A DNA stretch of 64,000 nt from assembly GCA_016198755.1 (NCBI GenBank), contig JACQIB010000001.1, positions 129,178 through 193,177 of the forward strand, given 5' to 3'. The number at the start of each line of letters is the position of its first letter. Position 1 is the stretch's first letter. The translations under genes were made by a program, and so were the position numbers. Below the pieces are notes generated by a model. That model was not told the DNA's origin, ran no database searches, and saw nothing but the letters and a program-made list of their open reading frames with translations. Positions 27,845 to 38,036 of the stretch are shown here, piece by piece. Source of the stretch: Candidatus Aenigmatarchaeota archaeon. Lineage in GTDB: Archaea; Aenigmatarchaeota; Aenigmatarchaeia; Aenigmatarchaeales; JACQIB01.

Positions 27845-28501
27845 CTACTTCCTGCGTGGGCCGCCGCGTCCCCTGGATTTCTTTATTTTCTCCTTCTCCA
27901 TCCTTTCTAGCTTCTCTTCTTTGCTTTCCTCAGTCATTTCGAAATCCTCAGCTTTTGCAGTAAATTCCTCATCAGTCTTTATTGTTCCCCTTTCCTTCAG
28001 AATCTCTTTTGCAAGAGCCCAGTAAATCATTGCTAGACTCTTCCTTCCCTTGTTATTACAGGGTATAACAAAATCAATATAAGAAGTTTCATTAAAGGTA
28101 TCGCAGAGGGCAATTATAGGTATCCTCATTTTTACAGCCTCTTTTAGTGCCTGCTTGTCAACCATAGGGTCTGTAAGCAAAATAACATTCGGCTCATAAT
28201 AGTTTTTGAATGAAGGATTTGTGATTGTTCCTGGAAGAAACCTTCCTATAGAAGCTTTCCCGCCAATCATTTCTGCAAATTTTACAGCAGGCTTCTGCCC
28301 AGGTCCCTTTCTGGAAACAATAAGTATATTGTTTAGCCTGCTAAGGAACTTTGCAGCAGTATTTACTCTCTCTTCTATAAGGGAAACATTCAAAACAGCC
28401 AGTCCATCAGATCTTATCTTATAGATAAACCTTTCCATATCTTTTGCTCTTTGTTTCATCCCAATATGGACTCCTGCAGACAGGAAATTCTCATTAGCCA
28501 T
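27845..28501 (-). CDS. rpsB: 30S ribosomal protein S2 (uS2)
   Basis: FLSAGVHIGMKQRAKDMERFIYKIRSDGLAVLNV...RFLPGTITNP...EPNVILLTDPMVDKQALKEA. Confidence 0.95.
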   Translation of the reverse strand: MANENFLSAGVHIGMKQRAKDMERFIYKIRSDGLAVLNVSLIEERVNTAAKFLSRLNNILIVSRKGPGQKPAVKFAEMIGGKASIGRFLPGTITNPSFKNYYEPNVILLTDPMVDKQALKEAVKMRIPIIALCDTFNETSYIDFVIPCNNKGRKSLAMIYWALAKEILKERGTIKTDEEFTAKAEDFEMTEESKEEKLERMEKEKIKKSRGRGGPRRK

Positions 28502-28545
28502 GTCCCAGAGTTCTGTAACAGAAGTATTTAAATCCTACCGCAGAC

Positions 28546-29796
28546 TCAAACCCATCCTCTTAATTTCATTGCTTCTGCAACACGCTTAATTGCCACAGCA
28601 TAGGCTCCCATTCTCATATCCACAGAATGCTCGCGTGCAGCTTTCAGTGAGCTCTCAAAAGCTGTTGTTATAATCTTATCCAACTTTTCAAAAACCTCTT
28701 CCTTTGTCCAGTAATATCCATACAGGTTCTGCACCCATTCAAAGTAGGAAACTGTAACCCCTCCCGCATTGCACAAAAAGTCAGGTATAACAAAAACCTT
28801 ATTCCCGAACAAAATCTCATCAGCTTCCGGAGTTGTGGGTCCGTTAGCAGCCTCAGCAATTATTTTCGCCTTTATTTTTCCAGCATTCTCCCCTGTTATC
28901 TGATTTTCTAAAGCAGCAGGAACTAAAATATCCAGTTCCAGTTCAAGCAGTTCAGAATTGGAAATTTCCTTTGCACCAGCAAATCCCAGAACAGTTCCAT
29001 ATTGTTCCTTGTGCTTTGCCAAATCCTTTGCAGCCAGCCCATTCTCATTATAAATGCCCCCGCGCGAATCAGAAACAGCAACAATACTTGCCCCCATCTC
29101 TGAAAGCTTTGTAGCCACAAAAGAACCAGCATTTCCAAATCCCTGAACAGCAACTTTAGCTCCTCTAAGTTCAATCCCAAGAACTTTAACAGCCTCCCTT
29201 ATAGTATAGACAACTCCCTGTGCAGTAGCATCCTCCCTTCCAGCGCTTCCCCCCAAAGCCAAGGGCTTTCCAGTTATAACACCCGGAGCAGCCCCCCCAA
29301 CTATTTTCTCATACTCATCCAGCATCCATGCCATTATCTGCGGTGTAGTGTAAACATCAGGAGCTGGCACATCCTTATCCGGTCCAATAAACTGTGCAAT
29401 AGCTCTTATGTATCCCCTGCTTATTCTTTCCAATTCAGTTGAAGAAAGCTCTTTTGGGTTGCAGATAACACCCCCCTTCCCCCCTCCGTATGGTATGTTT
29501 GCAACAGCACACTTCCAAGTCATCCAAGCAGCCAGTGCTTTAACAGTATCCAGAGTCTCAGCAGGATGAAATCTTATCCCCCCTTTACAAGGTCCCCTAG
29601 CATTGTTATACTGCACTCTAAATCCATTGAAAATCCTTGTTTCCCCAGAATCCATTTTAACAGGAAAATGAACATCTATTATTCTCATTGGTTCCCGTAA
29701 AATAGAATGTACAGCAGGTTCCAGCCCAATAATTTTAGCAGCTTTTTCCAGCTGTTTCTGCGCATTCTCAAAAGGATTTTCTCCCATATTGAACAA
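28546..29796 (-). CDS. gdhA: glutamate dehydrogenase
   Basis: [61 protein letters not shown]. Confidence 0.96.
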   Translation of the reverse strand: MFNMGENPFENAQKQLEKAAKIIGLEPAVHSILREPMRIIDVHFPVKMDSGETRIFNGFRVQYNNARGPCKGGIRFHPAETLDTVKALAAWMTWKCAVANIPYGGGKGGVICNPKELSSTELERISRGYIRAIAQFIGPDKDVPAPDVYTTPQIMAWMLDEYEKIVGGAAPGVITGKPLALGGSAGREDATAQGVVYTIREAVKVLGIELRGAKVAVQGFGNAGSFVATKLSEMGASIVAVSDSRGGIYNENGLAAKDLAKHKEQYGTVLGFAGAKEISNSELLELELDILVPAALENQITGENAGKIKAKIIAEAANGPTTPEADEILFGNKVFVIPDFLCNAGGVTVSYFEWVQNLYGYYWTKEEVFEKLDKIITTAFESSLKAAREHSVDMRMGAYAVAIKRVAEAMKLRGWV

Positions 29797-29821
29797 TAGA
29801 ACTATCCAGTATATAAAAACT

Positions 29822-30643
29822 TCAGTATGGCAGCTCAGCCCACTTTACCTTTTCCCCAATCTCAAGTGCAATATCCAAAAGCCTGTTAAACTTTATAATC
29901 CCCTCCTTCTTTCCTAAAGATCCTTTAAACAATGCAGCTCCAACACCTACAGCAAAATCAGCTGAAAAACTATCCAGCGAATCAGCAGAATCAGCAACTA
30001 TAATACCCTTCCCAGATTCCTTTATTTTTATAACAGCTTCCAAAGCCTTTGTCACACTACTAAAATCAGATAACTGAATAACAGAACCCCTTTCCAGTAC
30101 AAAAGTTCCGAAAGCTTTTTTAGCTCCTTCCAGAAGATCTCCTTCCCCATCCACTCCAATAGAACAGTTGTTATCACTGGCTATCTGAGACAAAATCTCA
30201 AAAACCTTCAAATCATCCTTTGGATTTTTAGGTATTTCCATAAACCTTCTGTATGCTGTATTGCAGGTTTTCAAAGCCTCGTTCATACCGCCAGCGAATT
30301 TTGGAAAAACAAAAAATTCCTTTATACCATCTTTCTTTTCAAGCACAACAACAGCAGGCATAGGAAGATTATTTACAGTTCCCTGTGAAAAAAGCCTCCA
30401 AAGCTTTGTTCTAGCCTGTGCTTTTGCAAGGCATTGTGTCACTGCCAGGGAAACTTCTTTTGGGAGTGAAGAAACTTCCTGTTCAAATCCTTTAAAATCA
30501 GGCTCTTTTCCAACAATCCATTCCAAATTTTCAACAGCAGCTTCCCCTGAAACAGAGCTGGAAAATTCCCTGCCACCCGAAGTCAGGAAAACTTCTGTTC
30601 TCCCGTTTGCAGAGCGCATCCAGGCTTTTTCTATAATAGGCAT
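29822..30643 (-). CDS. truncated, divergent enolase homolog
   Basis: [42 protein letters not shown] and [38 protein letters not shown] match enolase patterns; 273 aa; lies next to rpoK. Confidence 0.8.
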   Translation of the reverse strand: MPIIEKAWMRSANGRTEVFLTSGGREFSSSVSGEAAVENLEWIVGKEPDFKGFEQEVSSLPKEVSLAVTQCLAKAQARTKLWRLFSQGTVNNLPMPAVVVLEKKDGIKEFFVFPKFAGGMNEALKTCNTAYRRFMEIPKNPKDDLKVFEILSQIASDNNCSIGVDGEGDLLEGAKKAFGTFVLERGSVIQLSDFSSVTKALEAVIKIKESGKGIIVADSADSLDSFSADFAVGVGAALFKGSLGKKEGIIKFNRLLDIALEIGEKVKWAELPY

Positions 30644-30669
30644 AAGAAAAATATGGAAAGATAAAACTC

Positions 30670-30861
30670 TTATAGCTGCATCCTTGGAGGCATTTTCTTT
30701 TTAACTGTCATAGGCAAAACCCCAGAATCCAGTTCCATTTCAGCAAGCCTTATAGGATCTTCTGTATTTCCCTTTACAAGCGGTGGAGCTCCGGCAGCTA
30801 TCTGAAGAGCCCTTGCCCCTATTAATCTAGTCCTCTCAAACCTTGTTAATATGTCGCTCAT
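30670..30861 (-). CDS. rpoK: DNA-directed RNA polymerase subunit K
   Basis: LTRFERTRLIGARALQIAAGAPPLV...DPIRLAEMELDSGVLPMTVKKKMP; start at Met32 of listed ORF. Confidence 0.94.
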   Translation of the reverse strand: MSDILTRFERTRLIGARALQIAAGAPPLVKGNTEDPIRLAEMELDSGVLPMTVKKKMPPRMQL

Positions 30862-30922
30862 GGATAAGATTAAGGGTAATGTGGAGTATTTAAAATTTTG
30901 CATTGTATAGATTCTGATAGAT

Positions 30923-31768
30923 ATGCAGATACCAGCCAGTTTCCTTTCAGACAAACCCCCGCTTTCTACTGTTACTTCTCTCAGCCACAGGACTAGGAGA
31001 GGTGTGGTTTTTCCAGATTTGTCATCCTTAGAGGCAGCTTTTTACGATATTGGTGGTTCACATGAGTGGAATAGGCCACAATATATGAGGGAAGATATAG
31101 CTACTATAAAAGCCACTGGCGGTCTGCATGAAAAGCATGGATATGAAGCTGCAGGAACATTATTTTTCGGGACAGAAATTGATGTAAAAATACTGGGTAC
31201 AGTTTATATGCTCTTTCTTTACAGGGAACCTCTTAGAATTAAAGGAGAAGACAGTAAATACAGACAACACCCAGGAACAATAACTGATATGAACGTTCAT
31301 ATAGCACGCCAATTTACACGGCCTCTCTGCACAGACCATTCTCTTGTTGGGAATATCACGCCAGTAGAAGATGGCTGGATTAATCTCGATATACCAGCTT
31401 TTCTAAACCCGGTTTTTCCCCAGAAACCAGCCATAGAGGTTTCCCCCGCACTTGTAAATAATCGTGGAAGAGCCCTAACAAATATACAACATGAAAACAG
31501 GGATATGTTCTTAGAAGTTAGCATAGAAACTGGAGGAAAAATCCAACCAAAACAATTGCCTCTTGGACTGCATAATGGGAGGCTTATCTGCGGCCCCCTC
31601 ACAGGATATAGAAGGATGGTTCTTTCTTTTTATCATAAGTCTCCAACAAACATCCCCCTACCTTCCGTAACACCAGATGAAGATAGTGTAATAAAACAAG
31701 AAACAGATTATTTATATGGGATTCTATCACACACAGCCCAGCCAGATCAAACCCCCGTCAGTCCCTAA
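30923..31768 (+). CDS. hypothetical protein
   Basis: 281 aa ORF, no family recognised. Confidence 0.55.
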   Translation: MQIPASFLSDKPPLSTVTSLSHRTRRGVVFPDLSSLEAAFYDIGGSHEWNRPQYMREDIATIKATGGLHEKHGYEAAGTLFFGTEIDVKILGTVYMLFLYREPLRIKGEDSKYRQHPGTITDMNVHIARQFTRPLCTDHSLVGNITPVEDGWINLDIPAFLNPVFPQKPAIEVSPALVNNRGRALTNIQHENRDMFLEVSIETGGKIQPKQLPLGLHNGRLICGPLTGYRRMVLSFYHKSPTNIPLPSVTPDEDSVIKQETDYLYGILSHTAQPDQTPVSP

Positions 31769-31780
31769 TTGCAACTAATC

Positions 31781-32554
31781 TTAACCAATATACTTCAGAT
31801 CTTCCTTTCCCTTTGTTTTCTGAAGCTGGTCCATTGCCTGCGATTGTATATCATGCAATTTTTTAATGAAATCATGCATTGCCTCTACCTTTGCTTTTAG
31901 TTTTACAAGGTCAAAATTAATTTTGTATATTTTTTGTATAACTCTTAATACAGCAGAAGCTGCTGTAGGATCTGTTATAATTGGGAAGCCTGAAGTTTCC
32001 CCTAATAGGCAGTATCCAGCCATCCCATACAAATCAGCCAACCCAGGTAAAAGACCTGAAGCACCAACAACAGTTGCAATTTGCCCTGAAACTTTCATTT
32101 CCACTCCACTTCCTTTAAATTCAGCTTCCTGCTCTTTACTGTTTAAAACAGCAAAAACCTTTGGTTTTTCACTCACATTCCCCGTGCTAAACCCGCCAAT
32201 TGTAATAACTTTCTTGCATCCCATACCTTTCAAAAGATCCAGTATTTTTCCCGCAACCTCATAATGACCTTTCGGGTCATAAGTCTGTACATCCCCTATA
32301 AGGAAAATATAGTCCTTGCCCTTCTGCCTTGTCCAGTAAAATTCGTTCCTTAAAGTGTGTATCCTGTTTTCATGCACAATAATAAAGGGGAAAAAATATG
32401 GTGAATAAAGCTCTGCAAATTTTTTAGCTTTTGTCTCATGCACAAGATATTCAACAGCTATCCTTCCAATATGCCCAATCCCAGGCAAACCAATAAAACA
32501 GGTTGGATTCTTCAGCTTTACCTTTTCCAGAACTTTTATCTGCGTCTCAATCAT
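31781..32554 (-). CDS. PAC2-family protein (proteasome assembly chaperone-like)
   Basis: PTCFIGLPGIGHIGRIAVEYLVHETKAKKFAELYSPYFFPF...LIGDVQTYDPKGHYEVAGKILDLLKGMGCKKVITIGG. Confidence 0.9.
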   Translation of the reverse strand: MIETQIKVLEKVKLKNPTCFIGLPGIGHIGRIAVEYLVHETKAKKFAELYSPYFFPFIIVHENRIHTLRNEFYWTRQKGKDYIFLIGDVQTYDPKGHYEVAGKILDLLKGMGCKKVITIGGFSTGNVSEKPKVFAVLNSKEQEAEFKGSGVEMKVSGQIATVVGASGLLPGLADLYGMAGYCLLGETSGFPIITDPTAASAVLRVIQKIYKINFDLVKLKAKVEAMHDFIKKLHDIQSQAMDQLQKTKGKEDLKYIG

Positions 32555-32600
32555 ACAAGAACTTCTGTTCCGCGGAATTTAAAGCTTTCTTTCTATATAC

Positions 32601-33104
32601 TCATACAGGAACAACTTCTACTGTCCTCCTCACATATTTCAATGCTTCTGAAACATAGGTATTCCCATCTGAAACAAGAGCAAAAAGTTCAGGATGAGTT
32701 TCCTTAAGTTCTGCCAGCAGCGTTCTATCCATAGAAACATCTCCTGTTCCATTAGCCAGCCTTTCTCCTCTCCCCCTCCAAAATTCAACCAATGCCTGTG
32801 CAACTCCCTCTCTTGTTGGCTCAGGTACAAGTCCCTCAGATCTAAGCCTTATTGCAGTTGCCAGCCCCTGCACCCCGCTAGGAAAACTTCTGTATGTTCT
32901 CACAAGCTCATGGTGGTAAGCAGATCCTGCGCTATCAGGGTCCCTTTCAATTCTTTTACGCAAAGTTCTATAATCATTTGCTCTATCCCTTCTATAGGCT
33001 CCCCAGAGCATGTCTCTTTCCCCCATGGGCAGACTTTTAGTAGCTGCTACCATCAAATCAGTTGCAGCAACTCTATTCCACAAATTCATAACAATCAAAA
33101 ACAA
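32601..33104 (-). CDS. hypothetical protein
   Basis: 167 aa ORF, no family recognised. Confidence 0.5.
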   Translation of the reverse strand: MFLIVMNLWNRVAATDLMVAATKSLPMGERDMLWGAYRRDRANDYRTLRKRIERDPDSAGSAYHHELVRTYRSFPSGVQGLATAIRLRSEGLVPEPTREGVAQALVEFWRGRGERLANGTGDVSMDRTLLAELKETHPELFALVSDGNTYVSEALKYVRRTVEVVPV

Positions 33105-33133
33105 TTATTGTTGTAAATCTTTAAAAACCTCTA

Positions 33134-33283
33134 TCAAGCCCCTGCTCTCCTGTACTTCCCATACTTCCTTTCCTTTTCCAAAGAAAACACAGGCGGATGC
33201 GCTGAAATTGTTTCCTTCCCACACTTCCCGCACTTCTCTTTCAGTGTATAAACCCTGCAATACCTACATACATTAATTCTCAT
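33134..33283 (-). CDS. nop10: Nop10 (H/ACA RNP protein)
   Basis: Hand translation (not in ORF track): MRINVCRYCRVYTLKEKCGKCGKETISAHPPVFSLEKERKYGKYRRAGA. Confidence 0.94.
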   Translation of the reverse strand: MRINVCRYCRVYTLKEKCGKCGKETISAHPPVFSLEKERKYGKYRRAGA

Positions 33284-33285
33284 TT

Positions 33286-34056
33286 TCACTCCTCAATTTT
33301 CTTATAACCCCCTTCCCCAACACTCTTTATTGCAGCTGCAGCAATCTGCTCCATTTTCCTATCGCCTGCTTTTGCATCCTTTGTTCTCATGCTAAGCCTG
33401 TAAACAGGGGCTGAAATATACTTTACATCTATACCAGTGCTTTCAATCCCAAGCAATGCTTTTTTGATTTTTTCAATTCCATCCCCAACACTGCTTTTCA
33501 GCTCAAGCTCAGCTCTTAGTTCTATTTCTTTTATCTCTATATTTTTTTCAGCAACAGAACTAATAGCCTGAACCCATTTTTCCGGAATTCCTTTCTTCAA
33601 AAGCTGCTCTTTTCCTGTGGGTGTTAGAGAAAGTACAAAAGCCTTGTAAGCCTCCCCAAAAAGTTCTTTCAACTTCTCCCCCATATTTTCCTTTGCCTGT
33701 GCAGCAGGCAGTCCAAGTTCTTTTGCAGCCATTTCAATTAGCCTTTCAGCCTTCTGCCCCCGTTTTATTTCTTTCAGCTTCTCATCAGCTTCTCTCTGAG
33801 AAACTCTTTTCAGGCTGAGAGAAACATGTCCCTTTTCAGGCTCAACTTTCAGTACAAGTACAACAGTCTTTTCCCCCTCTTTTGCAAATTCTCGTATATC
33901 CTTTACCCACTTCCTTGAAACCTCAGAAATATGCACCATTCCCTCTATTCCTTTATACTCATCCAGTGCAATCATTATAGAAAACGGATTTACCTTTGTA
34001 ACAGTTCCAATGACCTTTTCCCCAGGTTCAGGATACTTTTGCTTTATCATTCCCAC
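33286..34056 (-). CDS. translation initiation factor aIF2 alpha
   Basis: YPEPGEKVIGTVTKVNPFSIMIALDEYKGIEGMVHISEVSRKWVKDIREF. Confidence 0.95.
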   Translation of the reverse strand: MGMIKQKYPEPGEKVIGTVTKVNPFSIMIALDEYKGIEGMVHISEVSRKWVKDIREFAKEGEKTVVLVLKVEPEKGHVSLSLKRVSQREADEKLKEIKRGQKAERLIEMAAKELGLPAAQAKENMGEKLKELFGEAYKAFVLSLTPTGKEQLLKKGIPEKWVQAISSVAEKNIEIKEIELRAELELKSSVGDGIEKIKKALLGIESTGIDVKYISAPVYRLSMRTKDAKAGDRKMEQIAAAAIKSVGEGGYKKIEE

Positions 34057-34084
34057 TCTTTTGTTGTCAGCATTTAAATCCTTT

Positions 34085-34621
34085 CTACTCTGCCGGAATC
34101 AGAATGCCTTCAGGCCCCAAAATCGAGTCCAAACAAAACGTCTGCAAGCCAAGTATATACTCTAAATCAATAACATTCGCGACAACAGCACCAATAGTAC
34201 CCTCAACTTCCGGCTTAACATCAATACACCCAATAGCAGCAATACCCTTAATTTCCAGCCCCACTATAGCTTCGCCCATGCTTGAGCATCTCCTCCATGG
34301 TCTCATATCAGCCCCTGCAAAAACAGCGCCCTGATTAGGTAGTCTATCTATCAACTTTCTCTTACGAAATACCTCCACATCCCCAACATTTACCCCATGC
34401 CTCTCCCTAACATTAATAGCATCCTGAGGGAACGTTGGTTCATACTTTATAGAAAAATCCGGTCCCAAATTTCTATAGGTTCCTACAGGATACAGTGCAA
34501 TACCATAATCCGTAAATTGCGGCTCCTGTCCACTCTTCGCATAAATATAACTTATTGCAACTCTGTTAGCAACCTCAGCAATTCTGTGCAGCTTTGGCAA
34601 TTCCCTTGCAACAGGATCCAT
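34085..34621 (-). CDS. hypothetical protein within translation cluster
   Basis: 178 aa ORF between aIF2-alpha and S27e; no family recognised. Confidence 0.55.
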   Translation of the reverse strand: MDPVARELPKLHRIAEVANRVAISYIYAKSGQEPQFTDYGIALYPVGTYRNLGPDFSIKYEPTFPQDAINVRERHGVNVGDVEVFRKRKLIDRLPNQGAVFAGADMRPWRRCSSMGEAIVGLEIKGIAAIGCIDVKPEVEGTIGAVVANVIDLEYILGLQTFCLDSILGPEGILIPAE

Positions 34622-34657
34622 AACAAACCATATAGAAATAAATCTTTTTAAACCAGT

Positions 34658-34846
34658 CTATTCCATGACTTCCAAAACTTTTGTTTTAACAGCAGCTTTC
34701 CCGCCCATGCTCTCAGCCAGAGCAGCACCGCAAACAAGGCACTTTACATTTTGTGCAGCCTTGTTAAAAATAATCTGCTCATTCTTGCACTTTGAGCAAT
34801 TTACCTTCAAAAACCTGCTTTTTGTCTGTTGAAAAATTTCTCTCAT
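34658..34846 (-). CDS. rps27e: 30S ribosomal protein S27e (eS27)
   Basis: SRFLKVNCSKCKNEQIIFNKAAQNVKCLVCGAALAESMGGKA. Confidence 0.94.
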   Translation of the reverse strand: MREIFQQTKSRFLKVNCSKCKNEQIIFNKAAQNVKCLVCGAALAESMGGKAAVKTKVLEVME

Positions 34847-34849
34847 TTT

Positions 34850-35137
34850 TTACACCTTTTGCAATTCATATTTTTTAACTCTAAACCCCTTTCCAATAAC
34901 CTGCTCTTTCCCGCATACTTTGCACTTATACCTCAGGTCTAACTTGCGTGTAGGCTTCTGCCTGTCTTTAGGATTGGGACGTGGAAAGCTACCGAAACCC
35001 AGTAATTTCCTGTTAAACCTCCTTTGTCCCTGAGCCATAGACCTTCTCTTCTTCCCAGTGCTCTCTCTGCTAATCTCCTGCTCAGTATGCTTTTTGCAGT
35101 ACCTGCAATAATGTCTCTGTATCTTTGGAGCTTTCAT
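34850..35137 (-). CDS. rpl44e: 50S ribosomal protein L44e (eL44)
   Basis: KIQRHYCRYCKKHTEQEIS...RRSMAQGQRRFNRKLLGFGSFPRPNPKDRQKPTRKLDLRYKCKVCGK. Confidence 0.95.
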   Translation of the reverse strand: MKAPKIQRHYCRYCKKHTEQEISRESTGKKRRSMAQGQRRFNRKLLGFGSFPRPNPKDRQKPTRKLDLRYKCKVCGKEQVIGKGFRVKKYELQKV

Positions 35138-35186
35138 ACCCTTTCCCTTATAGCAGAAACTATATAAAAGCCTTTCCAGTATCAGT

Positions 35187-35840
35187 TTAAATCAAAGCTT
35201 CCACAGCTTTTCTCCCTTCCAGTGCAATGCCCATCCCCTCTTCCAGCTCTATATCCTGCCCAGTCTTCCAAGGTCCATACTCTTTCATATCACTCCAAAC
35301 AAACCTTGGTATATCCATTTTAACCCTGAACCGTTTCCCCCCGTTCCCATTTGTTATCTGTGGCTGTTCAGGCTCTGTTTGTTTAATTTCCACTGGAGGT
35401 TTTTCAGCCTCTTTCACAAATTCTACTTTGCTTTCTTTCATTTCTTCCAGCAGCCCGCGTGCCTGTTCTAATCTTTCGCGGGCAAGTAAATCCTCGCTTA
35501 GTAACTTTTCTCTCATTTCCTTCTGGAACCCCTTTAAAATCAGGACCAAATGATCAAAAACTTTCTGTTCATCTATATCCAGACCATGCGGAGGCACATC
35601 CCCCCTTATTGTATGTAAAGCAGCCAAAACCAGTTTTCTCTGCCTCCTGCTTATAATCTCATCTAACAGCCTTTTAGCACTCTCAACTTCCATTAGCGCA
35701 GTTGTATCTCCTTTTGAGAGTTTATGGGCAATCCATGCGCGCACAGAATCAAAGAAACCTGCTGGCAATTTCTGTAATTGATCTCCTTTCTCAGCCCTGT
35801 GTGCAGCCCTTATTGTTTCATATGTAATCAGGTCAGCCAT
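35187..35840 (-). CDS. GINS-like replication protein
   Basis: TYETIRAAHRAEKGDQLQKLPAGFFDSVRAWIAHK...ESAKRLLDEIISRRQRKLVLAAL; C-terminal FRVKMDIPRFVWSDMKEYGPWKTGQDIELEEG. Confidence 0.8.
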   Translation of the reverse strand: MADLITYETIRAAHRAEKGDQLQKLPAGFFDSVRAWIAHKLSKGDTTALMEVESAKRLLDEIISRRQRKLVLAALHTIRGDVPPHGLDIDEQKVFDHLVLILKGFQKEMREKLLSEDLLARERLEQARGLLEEMKESKVEFVKEAEKPPVEIKQTEPEQPQITNGNGGKRFRVKMDIPRFVWSDMKEYGPWKTGQDIELEEGMGIALEGRKAVEALI

Positions 35841-35917
35841 ACCAATCCTTACTCAGGGAAGCAATAAATTGCTTTCTATCCAGTGCTTTTAAGAACAAGT
35901 ATACCCAAAAACCAATA

Positions 35918-37369
35918 ATGCTTCCTATATCCGAGTTTTCTGCCCTTGATAGGAGCGCAGAGTTTTTTGGTGTTTCAATAGCCCAGCTTATGGAAAATGC
36001 AGGCGAGGGAATTTCGAAGGAAATTTTAAAACACCATCCACCCCCACACAGGCTTTTGTTTGTATGCGGAACAGGGAATAACGGGGGAGATGGGTTTGCA
36101 GCTGCTCACAAGCTGGCTGGAAAGGGTTATGAAATCAGGATTTTTTTGGCAGAACCCACAGAAAAAATAAAAGGGAAAGAATCAAGGGAAAACTTTGAGC
36201 GCGCGAGAAAATTGGTTTCGTACGAATCAATTGAAAAGCTGTTAGACTGGGCAGATGTTGTTCTGGACTGTTTACTTGGCACGGGTTTAGAAGGAAAACC
36301 CCGCGAACCTTACTCAGGAATAATAAAAACTCTGAATAAAAGCAGGAAACTAATAATTTCCATTGATGTGCCTTCGGGCTTCCCCTCTTCCCTGTCTGTA
36401 AAACCCAGCCTGACTCTTACTCTCCATGATACAAAGGAAGGTATGAACAAAAACAACTCAGGAAAAATTATTATTGTTCCGATAGGCTTCCCTGCTGGTG
36501 TAGAGTCTATTGTAAACCCTGCAATACTCTCTCTTTTGGATTCACGTCCTGAAGAATCCCATAAAGGGCAGAACGGTTCTGTTCTTATTATAGGTGGAGG
36601 CCCCTATGTTGGCGCTCCAGCTTTAGCAGGATTAGCTGCGCAGCGCTGTGGAATTGATTTGATTTACGTTGCAGTTCCCTCTTCTGTTTTCACAGCTGTT
36701 GCAGGCTTTTCTCCAACACTTATAACAAAAGAACTCTCAGGCAATATTTTCACTGAGCATTCTGTGCACACATCACTCAATATGGCACAAAAAGCTTCTG
36801 CTGTACTTATTGGGAATGGGCTGGGAGACTCGAAAGAAACAGCCCATGCTGTGCGTTTTTTCCTAAAAAAACTGAATAAACCAGTTGTTATAGATGCAGA
36901 TGCAATTGCTGCAGTCGGGGCAGAGCCGAAAATACTGAAAGCGTTTAGGGGAAGGGCTATTGTAACTCCACATTCACACGAGTTTAAGGAACTTACAGGA
37001 AAAACAGTTCCACAGGATTTGGAAAAAAGGAAAAAGCTAGTTTCTGCTGAAGCCAAAAAGCTTGGCTGTACAATACTGCTTAAAGGTAGGACAGATGTTA
37101 TTTCCAACGGGGCAGAAACAAAAACCAATATAACAGGTTCCCGTGCAATGGCTGTTGGAGGAACAGGAGATACTTTAGCAGGAATAACAGCAGCTTTTCT
37201 ATCCAAGGGTTTAGAACCTGTCAAAGCAGCAGAAGCAGCAGCTTTTGTAAATGGATATGCAGGAGAGCTTGCAACCGCAGAGTATGGTCTATCCATGGCT
37301 GCAACTGATTTAATATGGAAAATTCCAGATGTTTTCAAGAAGTTTCTGCCAGAGTGGACAGAAAAATAG
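35918..37369 (+). CDS. nnr: bifunctional NAD(P)H-hydrate epimerase / ADP-dependent dehydratase
   Basis: LMENAGEGISKEI...CGTGNNGGDGFAAA; GRAIVTPHSHEFKELTG; AVGGTGDTLAGITAAFLSKG. Confidence 0.93.
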   Translation: MLPISEFSALDRSAEFFGVSIAQLMENAGEGISKEILKHHPPPHRLLFVCGTGNNGGDGFAAAHKLAGKGYEIRIFLAEPTEKIKGKESRENFERARKLVSYESIEKLLDWADVVLDCLLGTGLEGKPREPYSGIIKTLNKSRKLIISIDVPSGFPSSLSVKPSLTLTLHDTKEGMNKNNSGKIIIVPIGFPAGVESIVNPAILSLLDSRPEESHKGQNGSVLIIGGGPYVGAPALAGLAAQRCGIDLIYVAVPSSVFTAVAGFSPTLITKELSGNIFTEHSVHTSLNMAQKASAVLIGNGLGDSKETAHAVRFFLKKLNKPVVIDADAIAAVGAEPKILKAFRGRAIVTPHSHEFKELTGKTVPQDLEKRKKLVSAEAKKLGCTILLKGRTDVISNGAETKTNITGSRAMAVGGTGDTLAGITAAFLSKGLEPVKAAEAAAFVNGYAGELATAEYGLSMAATDLIWKIPDVFKKFLPEWTEK

Positions 37370-37400
37370 ATTTTTATATCAGCTTGTGTAACAAATAGTT

Positions 37401-38036
37401 ATGAAAAACATATATTTTCTTCTTGCGACCCTTGCAATAGCAGTTGTTTTCACAGCAGGCTGCACTTCTCAAACACCCAACAAAACCAGCACAACCCTTC
37501 CTGCAGCATATACAGGCTCAATTGAACCCTGCAAACCTCCCACTTCTGTTACTCCCTCCTCAGAATTAATAAATTTCAAAAGCTTAGATTCAGGTTTTAA
37601 TTTTAACTATCCTGCAGTATGGGATAAGGGAGATTGGCAGATTCTTATAGTTTTTGGAGACCCTTCTTTCAGCTCTGATTCTGAGGGTCATCCAGAGGTT
37701 TCAGTTTCTTCCCATTTATCCCTCGGAACCTCATCAGAAACTCCAACGCTTGAAAAGTATACAGGTTACATGCTGGATTTGATACAGAACAGGGCGCGGG
37801 AGATTGTTAAGGATTCGAAAATATGCTCCACAACCCTTGGGGGGGAAAAAGCCCACAGGCTTGTGTATGATTTGTATAATGATGCTGACAGACCAAACTT
37901 TGCAATAACACAGACAAATGTTTATACTGTTAAAAACGGAAAAATATATGGTATTACATACAGTGTATACAAGGAAAGCTTTTCTAAATACCTGCCAGAC
38001 TTTGAGGCTATTTCCGCTTCTTTCCAGATGAAATAG
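37401..38036 (+). CDS. secreted lipoprotein
   Basis: MKNIYFLLATLAIAVVFTAGCTSQ lipobox; PsbP-like C-terminal half possible. Confidence 0.65.
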   Translation: MKNIYFLLATLAIAVVFTAGCTSQTPNKTSTTLPAAYTGSIEPCKPPTSVTPSSELINFKSLDSGFNFNYPAVWDKGDWQILIVFGDPSFSSDSEGHPEVSVSSHLSLGTSSETPTLEKYTGYMLDLIQNRAREIVKDSKICSTTLGGEKAHRLVYDLYNDADRPNFAITQTNVYTVKNGKIYGITYSVYKESFSKYLPDFEAISASFQMK

